A stretch of DNA of 64,000 bases from Petrolisthes cinctipes (lineage: Eukaryota; Arthropoda; Malacostraca; Decapoda; Porcellanidae), in contig JAWQEG010000084.1 of the NCBI GenBank assembly GCA_033782935.1, forward strand, positions 682,001-746,000, in the 5' to 3' direction. Shown here in pieces: positions 27,370-40,264 of the stretch. Under the pieces are notes generated by a model. That model had not been told where the DNA came from and searched no databases. It worked only from the letters and a program-made list of their open reading frames with translations. Each line of letters starts with the position of its first letter. Within the stretch, counting starts at the first letter, position 1. The position numbers and the translations under genes are program-made.

Positions 27370-30300
27370 TGACATTTTAGGTGTCAAAAAAACGATATCT
27401 CAAATTCAGTCCCAAAACACCCGAAAATTCGATATTTAGAGGTCCCAGAAGGTATCTGTACATGCCTACTCCGTGTTAGAGTATTTTCAATATACAGGCC
27501 AAAAACATACTGAAAATCGATCTTTTAGGTGCCCAAAAGTCGATATGTGCATGCATCTTCTGTACCCGTTTATATCTCAAATTCTGGCCCTAAACACCCG
27601 AAAATTCGATATTTTGGGGTCCCAGAAGCGATCTGTACATGCCTACTCCGTGTTAGAGTATTTTCAAAATTCAGGCCCAAAACATGCTGAAAATCGATAT
27701 TTTTGGTGCCCAAAGTCAATATGTGCATGTATCTTCTGTACCCGTTTATATCTCAAATTCAGGCTCAAAACACCCGAAAATTCAATATTTTGGGGTCCCA
27801 GAAGAAATCTGTACATGCCTACTCAGTGCTAGAATATTTTCAAAATATAGGCTAAAAACATGCTAAAAATCGATCTTTTAGGTGCCAAAAAGTCGATATC
27901 TCAAATTCAGTCCCAAAACACCCGAAAATTCGATATTTAGGGGTCCCAGAAGCGATCTGTACATGCCTACTCCGTGTTAGAGTATTTTCAAAATACATGC
28001 TCAAAACATACTGAAAATCGATCTTTTAGGTGCACAAAAGTCGATATGTGCATGCATCTTCAGTACCCGTTTATATCTCAAATTCAGGCTCAAAACACCC
28101 GGAAATTCAATATTTTATGGTCCCAGAAGCAATCTGTACATGCCTATTCAGTGTTAGAGTATTTTCAAAATACTGGCCCAAAACATGCTGAAAATCGATA
28201 TTTTAGATGCCCAAAGTCAATATGTGCATGTATCTTCTGTACCCGTTTATATCTCAAATTCAGGCTCAAAACACCCGAAAATTCAATATTTTGGGGTCCC
28301 AGAAGCAATCTGTACATGCCTACACAGTGCTAGAATATTTTCAAAATATAGGCTAAAAACATGCTAAAAATCGATCTTTTAGGTGCCAAAAAGTCGATAT
28401 CTCAAATTCAGTCCCAAAACACCCGAAAATTCGATATTTAGGGGTCCCAGAAGCGATCTGTACATGCCTACTCCGTGTTAGAGTATTTTCAAAATACATG
28501 CTCAAAACATACTGAAAATCGATCTTTTAGGTGCACAAAAGTCGATATGTGCATGCATCTTCAGTACCCGTTTATATCTCAAATTCAGGCTCAAAACACC
28601 CGAAAATTCAATATTTTGGGGTCCCAGAAGCAATCTGTACATGCCTATTCAGTGTTAGAGTATTTTCAAAATACTGGCCCAAAACATGCTGAAAATAGAT
28701 ATTTTAGATGCCCAAAGTCAATATGTGCATGTATCTTCTGTACCCGTTTATATCTCAAATTCAGGCTCAAAACACCCGAAAATTCAATATTTTGGGGTCC
28801 CAGAAGCAATCTGTACATGCCTATTCAGTGTTAGAGTATTTTCAAAATACAGGCCAAAAACATACTGAAAATCGATCTTTTAGGTGCCCAAAAGTCGATA
28901 TGTGCATGCATCTTCTGTACCCGTTTATATCTCAAATTCTGGCCCTAAACACCCGAAAATTCGATATTTTGGGGTCCCAGAAGCGATCTGTACATGCCTA
29001 CTCCGAGTTAGAGTATTTTCAAAATTCAGGCCCAAAACATGCTGAAAACCGATATTTTTGGTGCCCAAAGTCAATATGTGCATGAATCTTCTGTACCCGT
29101 TTATATCTCAAATTCAGGCACAAAACACCCGAAAATTCAATATTTTGGGGTCCCAGAAGCAATCTGTACATGCCTACTCAGTGCTAGAATATTTTCAAAA
29201 TATAAGCTAAAAACATGCTGAAAATCGATCTTTTAGAAGCCAAAAAGTCGATATCTCAAATTCAGTCCCAAAACACCCGAAAATTCGATATTTAGGGGTC
29301 CCAGAAGCGATCTGTACATGCCTACTCCGTGTTAGAGTATTTTCAAAATACATGCTCAAAACATACTGAAAATCGATCTTTTAGGTGCACAAAAGTCGAT
29401 ATGTGCATGCATCTTCAGTACCAGTTTATATCTCAAATTCAGGCTCAAAATACCCGAAAATTCAATATTTTGGGGTCCCAGAAGCAATCTGTACATGCCT
29501 ACTCAGTGTTAGAGTATTTTCAAAATACAGGCCCAAAACATGCTGAAAATCGATATTTTAGATGCCCAAAGTCAATATGTGCATGTATCTTCTGTACCCG
29601 TTTATATCTCAAATTCAGGCTCAAAACACCCGAAAATTCAATATTTTGGGGTCCCAGAAGCGATCTGTACATGCCTACTCCGTGTTAGAGTATTTTCAAA
29701 ATTCAGGCCCAAAACATGCTGAAAATCGATATTTTTGGTGCCCAAAGTCAATATGTGCATGTATCTTCTGTACCCGTTTATATCTCAAATTCAGGCTCAA
29801 AACACCCGAAAATTCAATATTTTGGGGTCCCAGAAGCAATCTGTACATGCCTACTCAGCGCTAGAATATTTTCAAAATATAGGCTAAAAACATGCTAAAA
29901 ATCGATCTTTTAGGTGCCAAAAAGTCGATATCTCAAATTCAGTCCCAAAACACCCGAAAATTCGATATTTAGGGGTCCCAGAAGCGATCTGTACATGCCT
30001 ACTCCGTGTTAGAGTATTTTCAAAATACATGCTCAAAACATACTGAAAATCGATCTTTTAGGTGCACAAAAGTCGATATGTGCATGCATCTTCAGTACCC
30101 GTTTATATCTCAAATTCAGGCTCAAAACATCCGAAAATTCGATATTTTGGGGTCCAAGAAGCAATCTGTACATGCCTATTCAGTGTTAGAGTATTTTCAA
30201 AATACATGCTCAAAACATACTGAAAATCGATATTTTAGATGCCCAAAGTCAATATGTGCATGTATCTTCTGTACACGTTTATATCTCAAATTCAGGCTCA

Positions 30301-31400
30301 AAACACCCGAAAATTCAATATTTTGGGGTCCCAGAAGCAATCTGTACATGCCTACACAGTGCTAGAATATTTTCAAAATATAGGCTAAAAACATGCTAAA
30401 AATCGACATTTTAGGTGCCAAAAAATCGATATCTCAAATTCAGTCCCAAAACACCCGAAAATTCGATATTTAGAGGTCCCAGAAGGTATCTGTACATGCT
30501 TACTCCGTGTTAGAGTATTTTCAAAATACAGGCCAAAAACATACTGAAAATCGATCTTTTAGGTGCCCAAAAGTCGATATGTGCATGCATCTTCAGTACC
30601 CGTTTATATCTCAAATTCTGGCCCTAAACACCCGAAAATTCGATATTTTGGGGTCCCAGAAGCGATCTGTACATGCCTACTCCGTGTTAGAGTATTTTCA
30701 AAATTCTGGCCCAAAACATGCAGAAAATCGATATTTTTGGTGCCCAAAGTCAATATGTGCATGTATCTTCTGTACCCGTTTATATTTCAAATTCAGGCTC
30801 AAAACACCCGAAAATTCAATATTTTGGGGTCCCAGAAGCAATCTGTACATTCCTACTCAGTGCTAGAATATTTTCAAAATATAAGCTAAAAACATGCTGA
30901 AAATCGATCTTTTAGGAGCCAAAAAGTCGATATCTCAAATTCAGTCCCAAAACACCCGAAAATTCGATATTTAGGGGTCCCAGAAGCGATCTGTACATGC
31001 CTACTCCGTGTTAGAGTATTTTCAAAATACATGCTTAAAACATACTGAAAATCGATCTTTTAGGTGCACAAAAGTCGATATGTGCATGCATCTTCAGTAC
31101 CCGTTTATATCTCAAATTCAGGCTCAAAACACCCGAAAATTCAATATTTTGGGGTCCCAGAAGCAATCTGTACATGCCTACACAGTGCTAGAATATTTTC
31201 AAAATATAGGCTAAAAACATGCTAAAAATCGACATTTTAGGTGCCAAAAAATCGATATCTCAAATTCAGTCCCAAAACACCCGAAAATTCGATATTTAGA
31301 GTTCCCAGAAGGTATCTGTACATGCTTACTCCGTGTTAGAGTATTCTCAAAATACAGGCCAAAAACATACTGAAAATCGATCTAAAATAATTTTAGCTTC

Positions 31401-31417
31401 TGGCTATCACAGTGCTA
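31401..31417 (+). promoter_or_regulatory. Probable degenerate pol III A box / D-arm
   Basis: TGGCTATCACAGTGCTA lies 47 bp upstream of the B box, the usual tRNA spacing. It aligns with a tRNA D-arm (TGGCT, then CAGTG and TAGAG) if two bases are inserted. The fit is weaker than that of the B box. The equivalent in copy 2 is 34375-34391. Confidence 0.5.
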
Positions 31418-31447
31418 GAGTCTGCGGCTGCAATCCTGCGGCCCAGC

Positions 31448-31456
31448 GTTCGATCC
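31448..31456 (+). promoter_or_regulatory. Pol III B box, SINE copy 1
   Basis: GTTCGATCC fits the tRNA T-loop B-box consensus GWTCRANNC at every fixed position. It is the main evidence that the element is tRNA-derived and once pol III transcribed. Confidence 0.82.
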
Positions 31457-31721
31457 TTGCTCGGGACACGATAAAAATCTTTCACTGATGCCAGAGGTTA
31501 CCACCCCTGTGAGCAGGGGGTGGGGGGTTTGAGTCAGCTGTCTGAGGTCTTCCTGCTTACGCAGCCATAGCCGAAGCTGACTCGGGTCTCACGTGGGTGG
31601 AGAGGTCTTTGGGCCACTCATCATCCTTGTGATGCGTGCTATAGTTGTGTTTCATACACATAGTGTGTGATACACTCTGTCTTATTGACTGCCACTCATT
31701 GGCGGACCTTTAACCTTTAAC

Positions 31722-31728
31722 CTTTTAG
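31722..31728 (+). repeat. Right target-site duplication, SINE copy 1
   Basis: CTTTTAG directly follows the SINE tail. The left flank at 31391-31396 retains TTTTAG but is preceded by an 8-bp insertion (31383-31390, TAAAATAA) not found in SINE copy 2 or in other B monomers. The pre-insertion site is ATCGATCTTTTAGGTGCCC of monomer B. The exact edge is ambiguous by a base or two because the tail also contains CCTTT. Confidence 0.72.
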
Positions 31729-34363
31729 GTGCCCAAAAGTCGATATGTGCATGCATCTTCTGTACCCGTTTATATCTCAAATTCTGGCCTTAAACACCCG
31801 AAAATTCGATATTTTGGGGTCCCAGAAGCGATCTGTACATGCCTACTCCGTGTTAGAGTATTTTCAAAATTCAGGCCCAAAACATGCAGTAAATCGATAT
31901 TTTTGGTGCCCAAAGTCAATATGTGCATGTATCTTATGTACCCGTTTATATCTCAAATTCAGGCTCAAAACACCCGAAAATTCAATATTTTGGGGTCCCA
32001 AAAGCAATCTGTACATGCCTACTCAGTGCTAGAATATTTTCAAAATATAGGCTAAAAACATGCTGAAAATCGATCTTTTAGGTGCCAAAAAGTCGATATC
32101 TCAAATTCAGTCCCAAAACACCCGAAAATTCGATATTTAGGGGTCCCAGAAGCGATCTGTACATGCCTACTCCGTGTTAGAGTATTTTCAAAATACATGC
32201 TCAAAACATACTGAAAATCGATCTTTTAGGTGCACAAAAGTCGATATGTGCATGCATCTTCAGTACCCGTTTATATCTCAAATTCAGGCTCAAAACACCC
32301 GAAAATTCAATATTTTGGGGTCCCAGAAGCAATCTGTACATGCCTACTCAGTGTTAGAGTATTTTTAAAATACAGGCCCAAAACATGCTGAAAATCGATA
32401 TTTTAGATGCCCAAAGTCAATATGTGCATGTAACTTCTGTACCCGTTTATATCTCAAATTCAGGCTCAAAACACCCGAAAATTCAATATTTTGGGGTCCC
32501 AGAAGCAATCTGTACATGCCTACACAGTGCTAGAATATTTTCAAAATATAGGCTAAAAACATGCTAAAAATCGACATTTTAGGTGCCAAAAAATCGATAT
32601 CTCAAATTCAGTCCCAAAACACCCGAAAATTCGATATTTATAGGTCCCAGAAGGTATCTGTACATGCCTACTCCGTGTTAGAGTATTTTCAAAATACAGG
32701 CCAAAAACATACTGAAAATCGATCTTTTAGGTGCCCAAAAGTCGATATGTGCATGCATCTTCTGTACCCGTTTATATCTCAAATTCTGGCCCTAAACACC
32801 CGAAAATTCGATATTTTGGGGTCCCAGAAGCGATCTGTACATGCATACTTCGTGTTAGAGTATTTTCAAAATTCAGGCCCAAAACATGCTGAAAACCGAT
32901 ATTTTTGGTGCCAAAAGTCAATATGTGCATGAATCTTCTGTACCCGTTTATATCTCAAATTCAGGCTCAAAACACCCGAAAATTCAATATTTTGGGGTCC
33001 CAGAAGCAACCTGTACAGTGCTAGAATATTTTCAAAATATAGGCTAAAAACATGCTAAAAATCGATCTTTTAAAGGCCAAAAAGTCGATATCTCAAATTC
33101 AGTCCCAAAACACCCGAAAATTCGATATTTAGGGGTCCCAGAAGCGATCTGTACATGCCTACTCCGTGTTAGAGTATTTTCAAAATACATGCTCAAAACA
33201 TACTGAAAATCGATATTATAGATGCCCAAAGTCAATATGTGCATGTATCTTCTGTACCCGTTTATATCTCAAATTCAGGCTCAAAACACCCGAAAATTCA
33301 ATATTTTGGGGTCCCAGAAGCAATCTGTACATGCCTACACAGTGCTAGAATATTTTCAAAATATAGGCTAAAAACATGCTAAAAATCGACATTTTAGGTG
33401 CCAAAAAATCGATATCTCAAATTCAGTCCCAAAACGGCCGAAAATTCGATATTTAGAGGTCCCAGAAGCGATCTGTACATGCCTACTCCGTGTTAGAGTA
33501 TTTTCAAAATACATGCTCAAAACATACTGAAAATCGATCTTTTAGGTGCACAAAAGTCGATATGTGCATGCATCTTCAGTACCCGTATATATCTCAAATT
33601 CAGGCTCAAAACACCCGAAAATTCAATATTTTGGGGTCCCAGAAGCAATCTGTACATGCCTACTCAGTGTTAGAGTATTTTCAAAATACAGGCCCAAAAC
33701 ATGCTGAAAATCGATATTTTAGATGCCCAAAGTCAATATGTGCATGTATCTTCTGTACCCGTTTATATCTCAAATTCAGGCTCAAAACACCCGAAAATTC
33801 AATATTTTGGGGTCCCAGAAGCAATCTGTACATGCCTACTCAGTGCTAGAATATTTTCAAAATATAGGCTAAAAATATGCTAAAAATCGATCTTTTAGGT
33901 GCCAAAAAGTCGATATCTCAAATTCAGTCCCAAAACACCCGAAAATTCGATATTTAGGGGTCCCAGAAGCGATCTGTACATGCCTACTCCGTGTTAGAGT
34001 ATTTTCAAAATACATGCTCAAAACATACTGAAAATCGATATTTTAGATGCCCAAAGTCAATATGTGCATGTATCTTCTGTACCCGTTTATATCTCAAATT
34101 CAGGCTCAAAACACCCGAAAATTCAATATTTTGGGGTCCCAGAAGCAATCTGTACATGCCTACACAGTGCTAGAATATTTTCAAAATATAGGCTAAAAAC
34201 ATGCTAAAAATCGACATTTTAGGTGCCAAAAAATCGATATCTCAAATTCAGTCCCAAAACACCCGAAAATTCGATATTTAGAGATCCCAGAAGGTATCTG
34301 TACATGCTTACTCCGTGTTAGAGTATTTTCAAAATACAGGCCAAAAACATACTGAAAATCGAT
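31729..34363 (+). repeat. Satellite array, block 2 (between the SINE copies)
   Basis: Continues monomer B where the SINE interrupted it and shows the usual B, C and A order, with two B-less units at 33166-33489 and 33991-34314. The first part (to about 32660) is paired with 34703-35634 at a constant offset of 2974 bp. Shared variants include TATCTTATGTACCCG, CCCAAAAGCAATC and TATTTTTAAAATACAGG. Confidence 0.95.
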
Positions 34364-34370
34364 CTTTTAG
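34364..34370 (+). repeat. Left target-site duplication, SINE copy 2
   Basis: CTTTTAG precedes the SINE and is repeated at 34696-34702 after it. This is the intact 7-bp duplication, which makes the insertion point in monomer B clear. Confidence 0.78.
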
Positions 34371-34695
34371 CTTCTGGCTATCACAGTGCTAGAGTCTGCG
34401 GCTGCAATCCTGCGGCCCAGCGTTCGATCCTTGCTCGGGACACGATAAAAATCTTTCACTGATGCCAGAGGTTACGACCCCTGTGAGCAGGGGGTGGGGG
34501 GTTTGAGTCAGCTGTCTGAGGTCTTCCTGCTTACGCAGCCATAGCCGAAGCTGACTCGGGTCTCACGTGGGTGGAGAGGTCTTTGGGCCACTCATCATCC
34601 TTGTGTTGCGTGCTATAGTTGTGTTTCATACACATAGTGTGTGATACACTCTGTCCCATTGACTGCCACTCATTGGCGGACCTTTAACCTTTAAC
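34371..34695 (+). mobile_element. tRNA-derived SINE, copy 2 (325 bp)
   Basis: Same element, length and orientation, and same insertion site in monomer B, as copy 1. Four substitutions separate the two, at copy 1 positions 31502, 31632, 31682 and 31683 (34476, 34606, 34656 and 34657 here). The B box is intact at 34422-34430. Since the flanking satellite variants also match at the same 2974-bp offset, this copy arose by duplication of the satellite segment, not by a second retroposition. Confidence 0.87.
34422..34430 (+). promoter_or_regulatory. Pol III B box, SINE copy 2
   Basis: GTTCGATCC, identical to copy 1. None of the four differences between the SINE copies falls in the promoter region. 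Confidence 0.8.
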
Positions 34696-34702
34696 CTTTT
34701 AG
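34696..34702 (+). repeat. Right target-site duplication, SINE copy 2
   Basis: CTTTTAG, pairing with 34364-34370. Monomer B resumes immediately with GTGCCCAAAAGTCG. Confidence 0.78.
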
Positions 34703-37700
34703 GTGCCCAAAAGTCGATATGTGCATGCATCTTCTGTACCCGTTTATATCTCAAATTCTGGCCCTAAACACCCGAAAATTCGATATTTTGGGGTCCCAGA
34801 AGCGATCTGTACATGCCTACTCCGTGTTAGAGTATTTTCAAAATTCAGGCCCAAAACATGCAGAAAATCGATATTTTTGGTGCCCAAAGTCAATATGTGC
34901 ATGTATCTTATGTACCCGTTTATATCTCAAATTCAGGCTGAAAACACCTGAAAATTCAATATTTTGGGGTCCCAAAAGCAATCTGTACATGCCTACTCAG
35001 TGCTAGAATATTTTCAAAATATAGGCTAAAAACATGCTGAAAATCGATCTTTTAGGTGCCAAAAAGTCGATATCTCAAATTCAGTCCCAAAACACCCGAA
35101 AATTCGATATTTAGGGGTCCCAGAAGCGATCTGTACATGCCTACTCCGTGTTAGAGTATTTTCAAAATACATGCTCAAAACATACTGAAAATCGATCTTT
35201 TAGGTGCACAAAAGTCGATATGTGCATGCATCTTCAGTACCCGTTTATATCTCAAATTCAGGCTCAAAACACCCGAAAATTCAATATTTTGGGGTCCCAG
35301 AAGCAATCTGTACATGCCTACTCAGTGTTAGAGTATTTTTAAAATACAGGCCCAAAACATGCTGAAAATCGATATTTTAGATGCCCAAAGTCAATATGTG
35401 CATGTATCTTCTGTACCCGTTTATATCTCAAATTCAGGCTCAAAACACCCGAAAATTCAATATTTTGGGGTCCCAGAAGCAATCTGTACATGCCTACACA
35501 GTGCTAGAATATTTTCAAAATATAGGCTAAAAACATGCTAAAAATCGACATTTTAGGTGCCAAAAAATCGATATCTCAAATTCAGTCCCAAAACACCCGA
35601 AAATTCGATATTCAGAGGTCCCAGAAGGTATCTGTACATGCCTACTCCGTGTTAGAGTATTTTCAAAATACAGGCCAAAAACATACTGAAAATCGATCTC
35701 TTAGGTGCCCAAAAGTCGATATGTGCATGCATCTTCTGTACCCGTTTATATCTCAAATTCTGGCCCTAAACACCCGAAAATTCGATATTTTGGGGTCCCA
35801 GAAGCGATCTGTACATGCCTACTCCGTGTTAGAGTATTTTCAAAATTCAGGAACAAAACATGCTGAAAATCGATATTTTTGGTGCCCAAAGTCAATATGT
35901 GCATGTATCTTCTGTACCCGTTTATATCTTAAATTCAGGCTCAAAACACCCGAAAATTAAATATTTTGGGGTCCCAGAAGCAATCTGTACAGTGCTAGAA
36001 TATTTTTAAAATATAGGCTAAAAACATGCTAAAAATCGATCTTTTAGGTGCCAAAAAGTCGATATCTCAAATTCAGTCCCAAAACACCCGAGAATTCGAT
36101 ATTTAGGGGTCCCAGAAGCGATCTGTACATGCCTACTCTGTGTTAGATTATTTTCAAAATACATGCTCAAAACATACTGAAAATCGATCTTTTAGGTGCA
36201 CAAAAGTCGATATGTGCATGCATCTTCAGTACCCGTTTATATCTCAAATTCAGGCTCAAAACACCCGAAAATTCAATATTTTGGGGTCCCAGAAGCAATC
36301 TGTACATGCCTACTCAGTGTTAGAGTATTTTCAAAATACAGGCCCAAAACATGCTGAAAATCGATATTTTAGATGCAAAAAGTCAATATGTGCATGTATC
36401 TTCTGTACCCGTTTATATCTCAAATTCAGGCTCAAAACACCCGAAAATTCAATATTTTGGGGTCCCAGAAGCAATCTGTACATGCCTACACAGTGCTAGA
36501 ATATTTTCAAAATATAGGCTAAAAACATGCTAAAAATCGACATTTTAGGTGCCAAAAAATCGATATCTCAAATTCAGTCCCAAAACACCCGAAAATTCGA
36601 TATTTAGAGGTCCCAGAAGGTATCTGTACATGCCTACTCCGTGTTAGAGTATTTTCAAAATACAGGCCAAAAACATACTGAAAATCGATCTTTTAGGTGC
36701 CCAAAAGTCGATATGTGCATGCATCTTCTGTACCCGTTTATATCTCAAATTCAGGCCCTAAACACCCGAAAATTCGATATTTTGGGGTCCCAGAAGCGAT
36801 CTGTACATGCCTACTCCGTGTTAGAGTATTTTCAAAATTCAGGCCCAAAACATGCTGAAAATCGATATTTTTGGTGCCCAAAGTCAATATGTGCATGTAT
36901 CTTCTGTACCCGTTTATATCTCAAATTCAGGCTCAAAACACCTGAAAATTCAATATTTTGGGGTCCCAGAAGCAATCTGTACAGTGCTAGAATATTTTCA
37001 AAATATAGGCTAAAAACATGCTAAAAATCGATCTTTTAGGTGCCAAAAAGTCGATATCTCAAATTCAGTCCCAAAACACCCGAAAAATCGATATTTAGGG
37101 GTCCCAGAAGCGATCTGTACATGCCTACTCCGTGTTAGAGTATTTTCAAAATACATGCTCAAAACATACTGAAAATCGATCTTTTAGGTGCACAAAAGTC
37201 GATATGTGCATGCATCTTCAGTACCCGTTTATATCTCAAATTCAGGCTCAAAACACCCGAAAATTCAATATTTTGGGGTCCCAGAAGCAATCTGTACATG
37301 CCTACTCAGTGTTAGAGTATTTTCAAAATACAGGCCCAAAACATGCTGAAAATCGATATTTTAGATGCCCAAAGTCAATATGTGCATGGATCTTCTGTAC
37401 CCGTTTATATCTCAAATTCAGGCTCAAAACACCCGAAAATTCAATATTTTGGGGTCCCAGAAGCAATCTGTACATGCCTACACAGTGCTAGAATATTTTC
37501 AAAATATAGGCTAAAAACATGCTAAAAATCGATCTTTTAGGTGCCAAAAAGTCGATATCTCAAATTCAGTCCCAAAACACCCGAAAAATCGATATTTAGG
37601 GGTCCCAGAAGCGATCTGTACATGCCTACTCCGTTTTAGAGTATTTTCAAAATACATGCTCAAAACATACTGAAAATCGATCTTTTAGGTGCCCAAAAGT

Positions 37701-40264
37701 CGATATGTGCATGCATCTTCTGTACCCGTATATATCTCAAATTCTGGCCCTAAACACCCGAAAATTCGATATTTTGGGGTCCCAAAAGCGATCTGTACAT
37801 GCCTACTCCGTGTTAGAGTATTTTCAAAATTCAGGCCCAAAACATGCAGAAAATCGATATTTTTGGTGCCCAAAGTCAATATGTGCATGTATCTTCTGTA
37901 CCCGTTTATATCTCAAATTCAGGCTCAAAACACCCGAAAATTCAATATTTTGGGGTCCCAAAAGCAATCTGTACATGCCTACTCAGTGCTAGAATATTTT
38001 CAAAATATAGGCCAAAAACATGCTGAAAATAGATCTTTTAGGTGCCAAAAAGTCGATATCTCAAATTCAGTCCCAAAACACCCGAAAATTCGATATTTAG
38101 GGGTCCCAGAAGCGATCTGTACATGCCTACTCCGTGTTAGAGTATTTTCAAAATTCAGGCCCAAAACATGCTGAAAATCGATATTTTTGGTGCCCAAAGT
38201 CAATATGTGCATGTATCTTCTGTACCCGTTTATATCTCAAATTAAGGCTCAAAACACCCAAAAATTCAATATTTTGGGGTCCCAGAAGCAATCTGTACAG
38301 TGCTAGAATATTTTCAAAATATAGGCTAAAAACATGCTAAAAATCGATCTTTTAGGTGCCAAAAAGTCGATTTCTCAAATTCAGTCCCAAAACACCCGAA
38401 AATTCGATATTTAGGGGTCCCAGAAGCGATCTGTACATGCCTACTCCGTGTTAGAGTATTTTCAAAATACATGCTCAAAACATACTGAAAATCGATCTTT
38501 TACGTGCCCAAAAGTCGATATGTGCATGCATCTTCTGTACCCGTTTATATCTCAAATTCTGGCCCTAAACACCCGAAAATTCGATATTTTGGGGTCCCAG
38601 AAGCGATCAGTACATGCCTACTCCGTGTTAGAGTATTTTCAAAATTCAGGCCCAAAACATGCAGAAAATCGATATTTTTGGTGCCCAAAGTCAATATGTG
38701 CATGTATCTTCTGTACCCGTTTATATCTCAAATTCAGGCTCAAAACACCCGAAAATTCAATATTTTGGGGTCCCAGAAGCAATCTGTACATGCCTACTCA
38801 GTGCTAGAATATTTTCAAAATATAGGCTAAAAACATGCTAAAAATCGATCTTTTAGGTGCCAAAAAGTCGATATCTCAAATTCAGTCCCAAAACACCCGA
38901 AAATTCGATATTTAGGGGTCCCAGAAGCGATCTGTACATGCCTACTCCGTGTTAGAGTATTTTCAAAATACATGCTCAAAACATACTGAAAATCGATCTC
39001 TTAGGTGCCCAAAAGTCGATATGTGCATGCATCTTCTGTACACGTTTATATCTCAAATTCTGGCCCTAAACACCCGAAAATTCGATATTTTGGGGTCCCA
39101 GAAGCGATCTGTACATGCCTACTCCGTGTTAGAGTATTTTCAAAATTCAGGAACAAAACATGCTGAAAATCGATATTTTTGGTGCCCAAAGTCAATATGT
39201 GCATGTATCTTCTGTACCCGTTTATATCTTAAATTCAGGCTCAAAACACCCGAAAATTCAATATTTTGGGGTCCCAGAAGCAATCTGTACAGTGCTAGAA
39301 TATTTTTAAAATATAGGCTAAAAACATGCTAAAAATCGATCTTTTAGGTGCCAAAAAGTCGATATCTCAAATTCAGTCCCAAAACACCCGAAAATTCGAT
39401 ATTTAGGGGTCCCAGAAGCGATCTGTACATGCCTACTCCGTGTTAGAGTATTTTCAAAATACATGCTCAAAACATACTGAAAATCGATCTTTTAGGTGCA
39501 CAAAAGTCGATATGTGCATGCATCTTCAGTACCCGTTTATATCTCAAATTCAGGCTCAAAACACCTGAAAATTCAATATTTTGGGGTCCCAGAAGCAATC
39601 TGTACATGCCTACTCAGTGTTAGAGTATTTTCAAAATACAGGCCCAAAACATGCTGAAAATCGATATTTTAGATGCCCAAAGTCAATATGTGCATGTATC
39701 TTCTGTACCCGTTTATATCACAAATTCTGGCTCAAAATACCCGAAAATTCAATATTTTGGGGTCCCAGAAGCAATCTGTACATGCCTACACAGTGCTAAA
39801 ATATTTTCAAAATATAGGCTAAAAACATGCTAAAAATCGATCTTTTAGGTGCCAAAAAGTCGATATCTCAAATTCAGTCCCAAAACACCCGAAAATTCTA
39901 TATTTAGGGGTCCCAGAAGCGATCTGTACATGCCTACTCCGTGTTAGAGTATTTTCAAAATTCAGGCCCAAAACATGCTGAAAATCGATATTTTTGGTGC
40001 CCAAAGTCAATATGTGCATGTATCTTCTGTACCCGTTTATATCTCAAATTCAGGCTCAAAACACCCGAAAATTCAATATTTTGGGGTCCCAGAAGCAATC
40101 TGTACATGCCTACTCAGTGCTAGAATATTTTCAAAATATAGGCTAAAAACATGCTAAAAATCGATCTTTTAGGTGCCAAAAAGTCGATATCTCAAATTCA
40201 GTCCCAAAACACCCGAAAATTCGATATTTAGGGGTCCCAGAAGCGATCTGTACATGCCTACTCC

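Larger units (their letters stand above)
1..31382 (+). repeat. Satellite array, block 1
   Basis: Uninterrupted tandem satellite. The landmark GTGTTAGAG, or GTGCTAGAA at the end of monomer C, recurs at steps of 177, 176 (or 166) and 148 bp. The sum is 501 bp, or 491 bp where C has a 10-bp deletion. Type 1 and type 2 units mostly alternate, with local exceptions. The DNA is AT-rich and holds no gene-like sequence. Heterochromatic satellite is the only reading I can support. The orientation given is the strand on which the SINE copies also read forward; the satellite itself has no known sense strand. Confidence 0.97.
31397..31721 (+). mobile_element. tRNA-derived SINE, copy 1 (325 bp)
   Basis: Non-autonomous retroposon with no satellite similarity apart from one 12-base match. 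The head resembles a tRNA: TGGCTATCACAGTGCTAGAG recalls a D-arm, and GTTCGATCC at 31448-31456 is a good B box. The body has a 6-bp GC hairpin (31504-31509 with 31514-31519) and a longer imperfect hairpin (31647-31659 with 31663-31675). The 3' end is a short tail of about two to three CCTTTAA units, and the element is inserted in a B monomer. There is no TTTT inside; the first lies at 31723-31726 at the tail/target junction, where pol III could stop. The tRNA of origin and the SINE family are not identified. It depends on an unseen LINE for mobility. Confidence 0.87.

Noticed and set aside
31397..31470. A functional tRNA gene at the SINE head.
   Set aside because: The B box is good, but the D-arm needs an insertion, I could not fold convincing acceptor and anticodon stems, and the sequence continues into a SINE body and tail.
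34371..34695. Independent second insertion of the SINE at the same target.
   Set aside because: Flanking satellite variants on the right match copy 1 at the same 2974-bp offset for about 0.9 kb, so duplication explains it.
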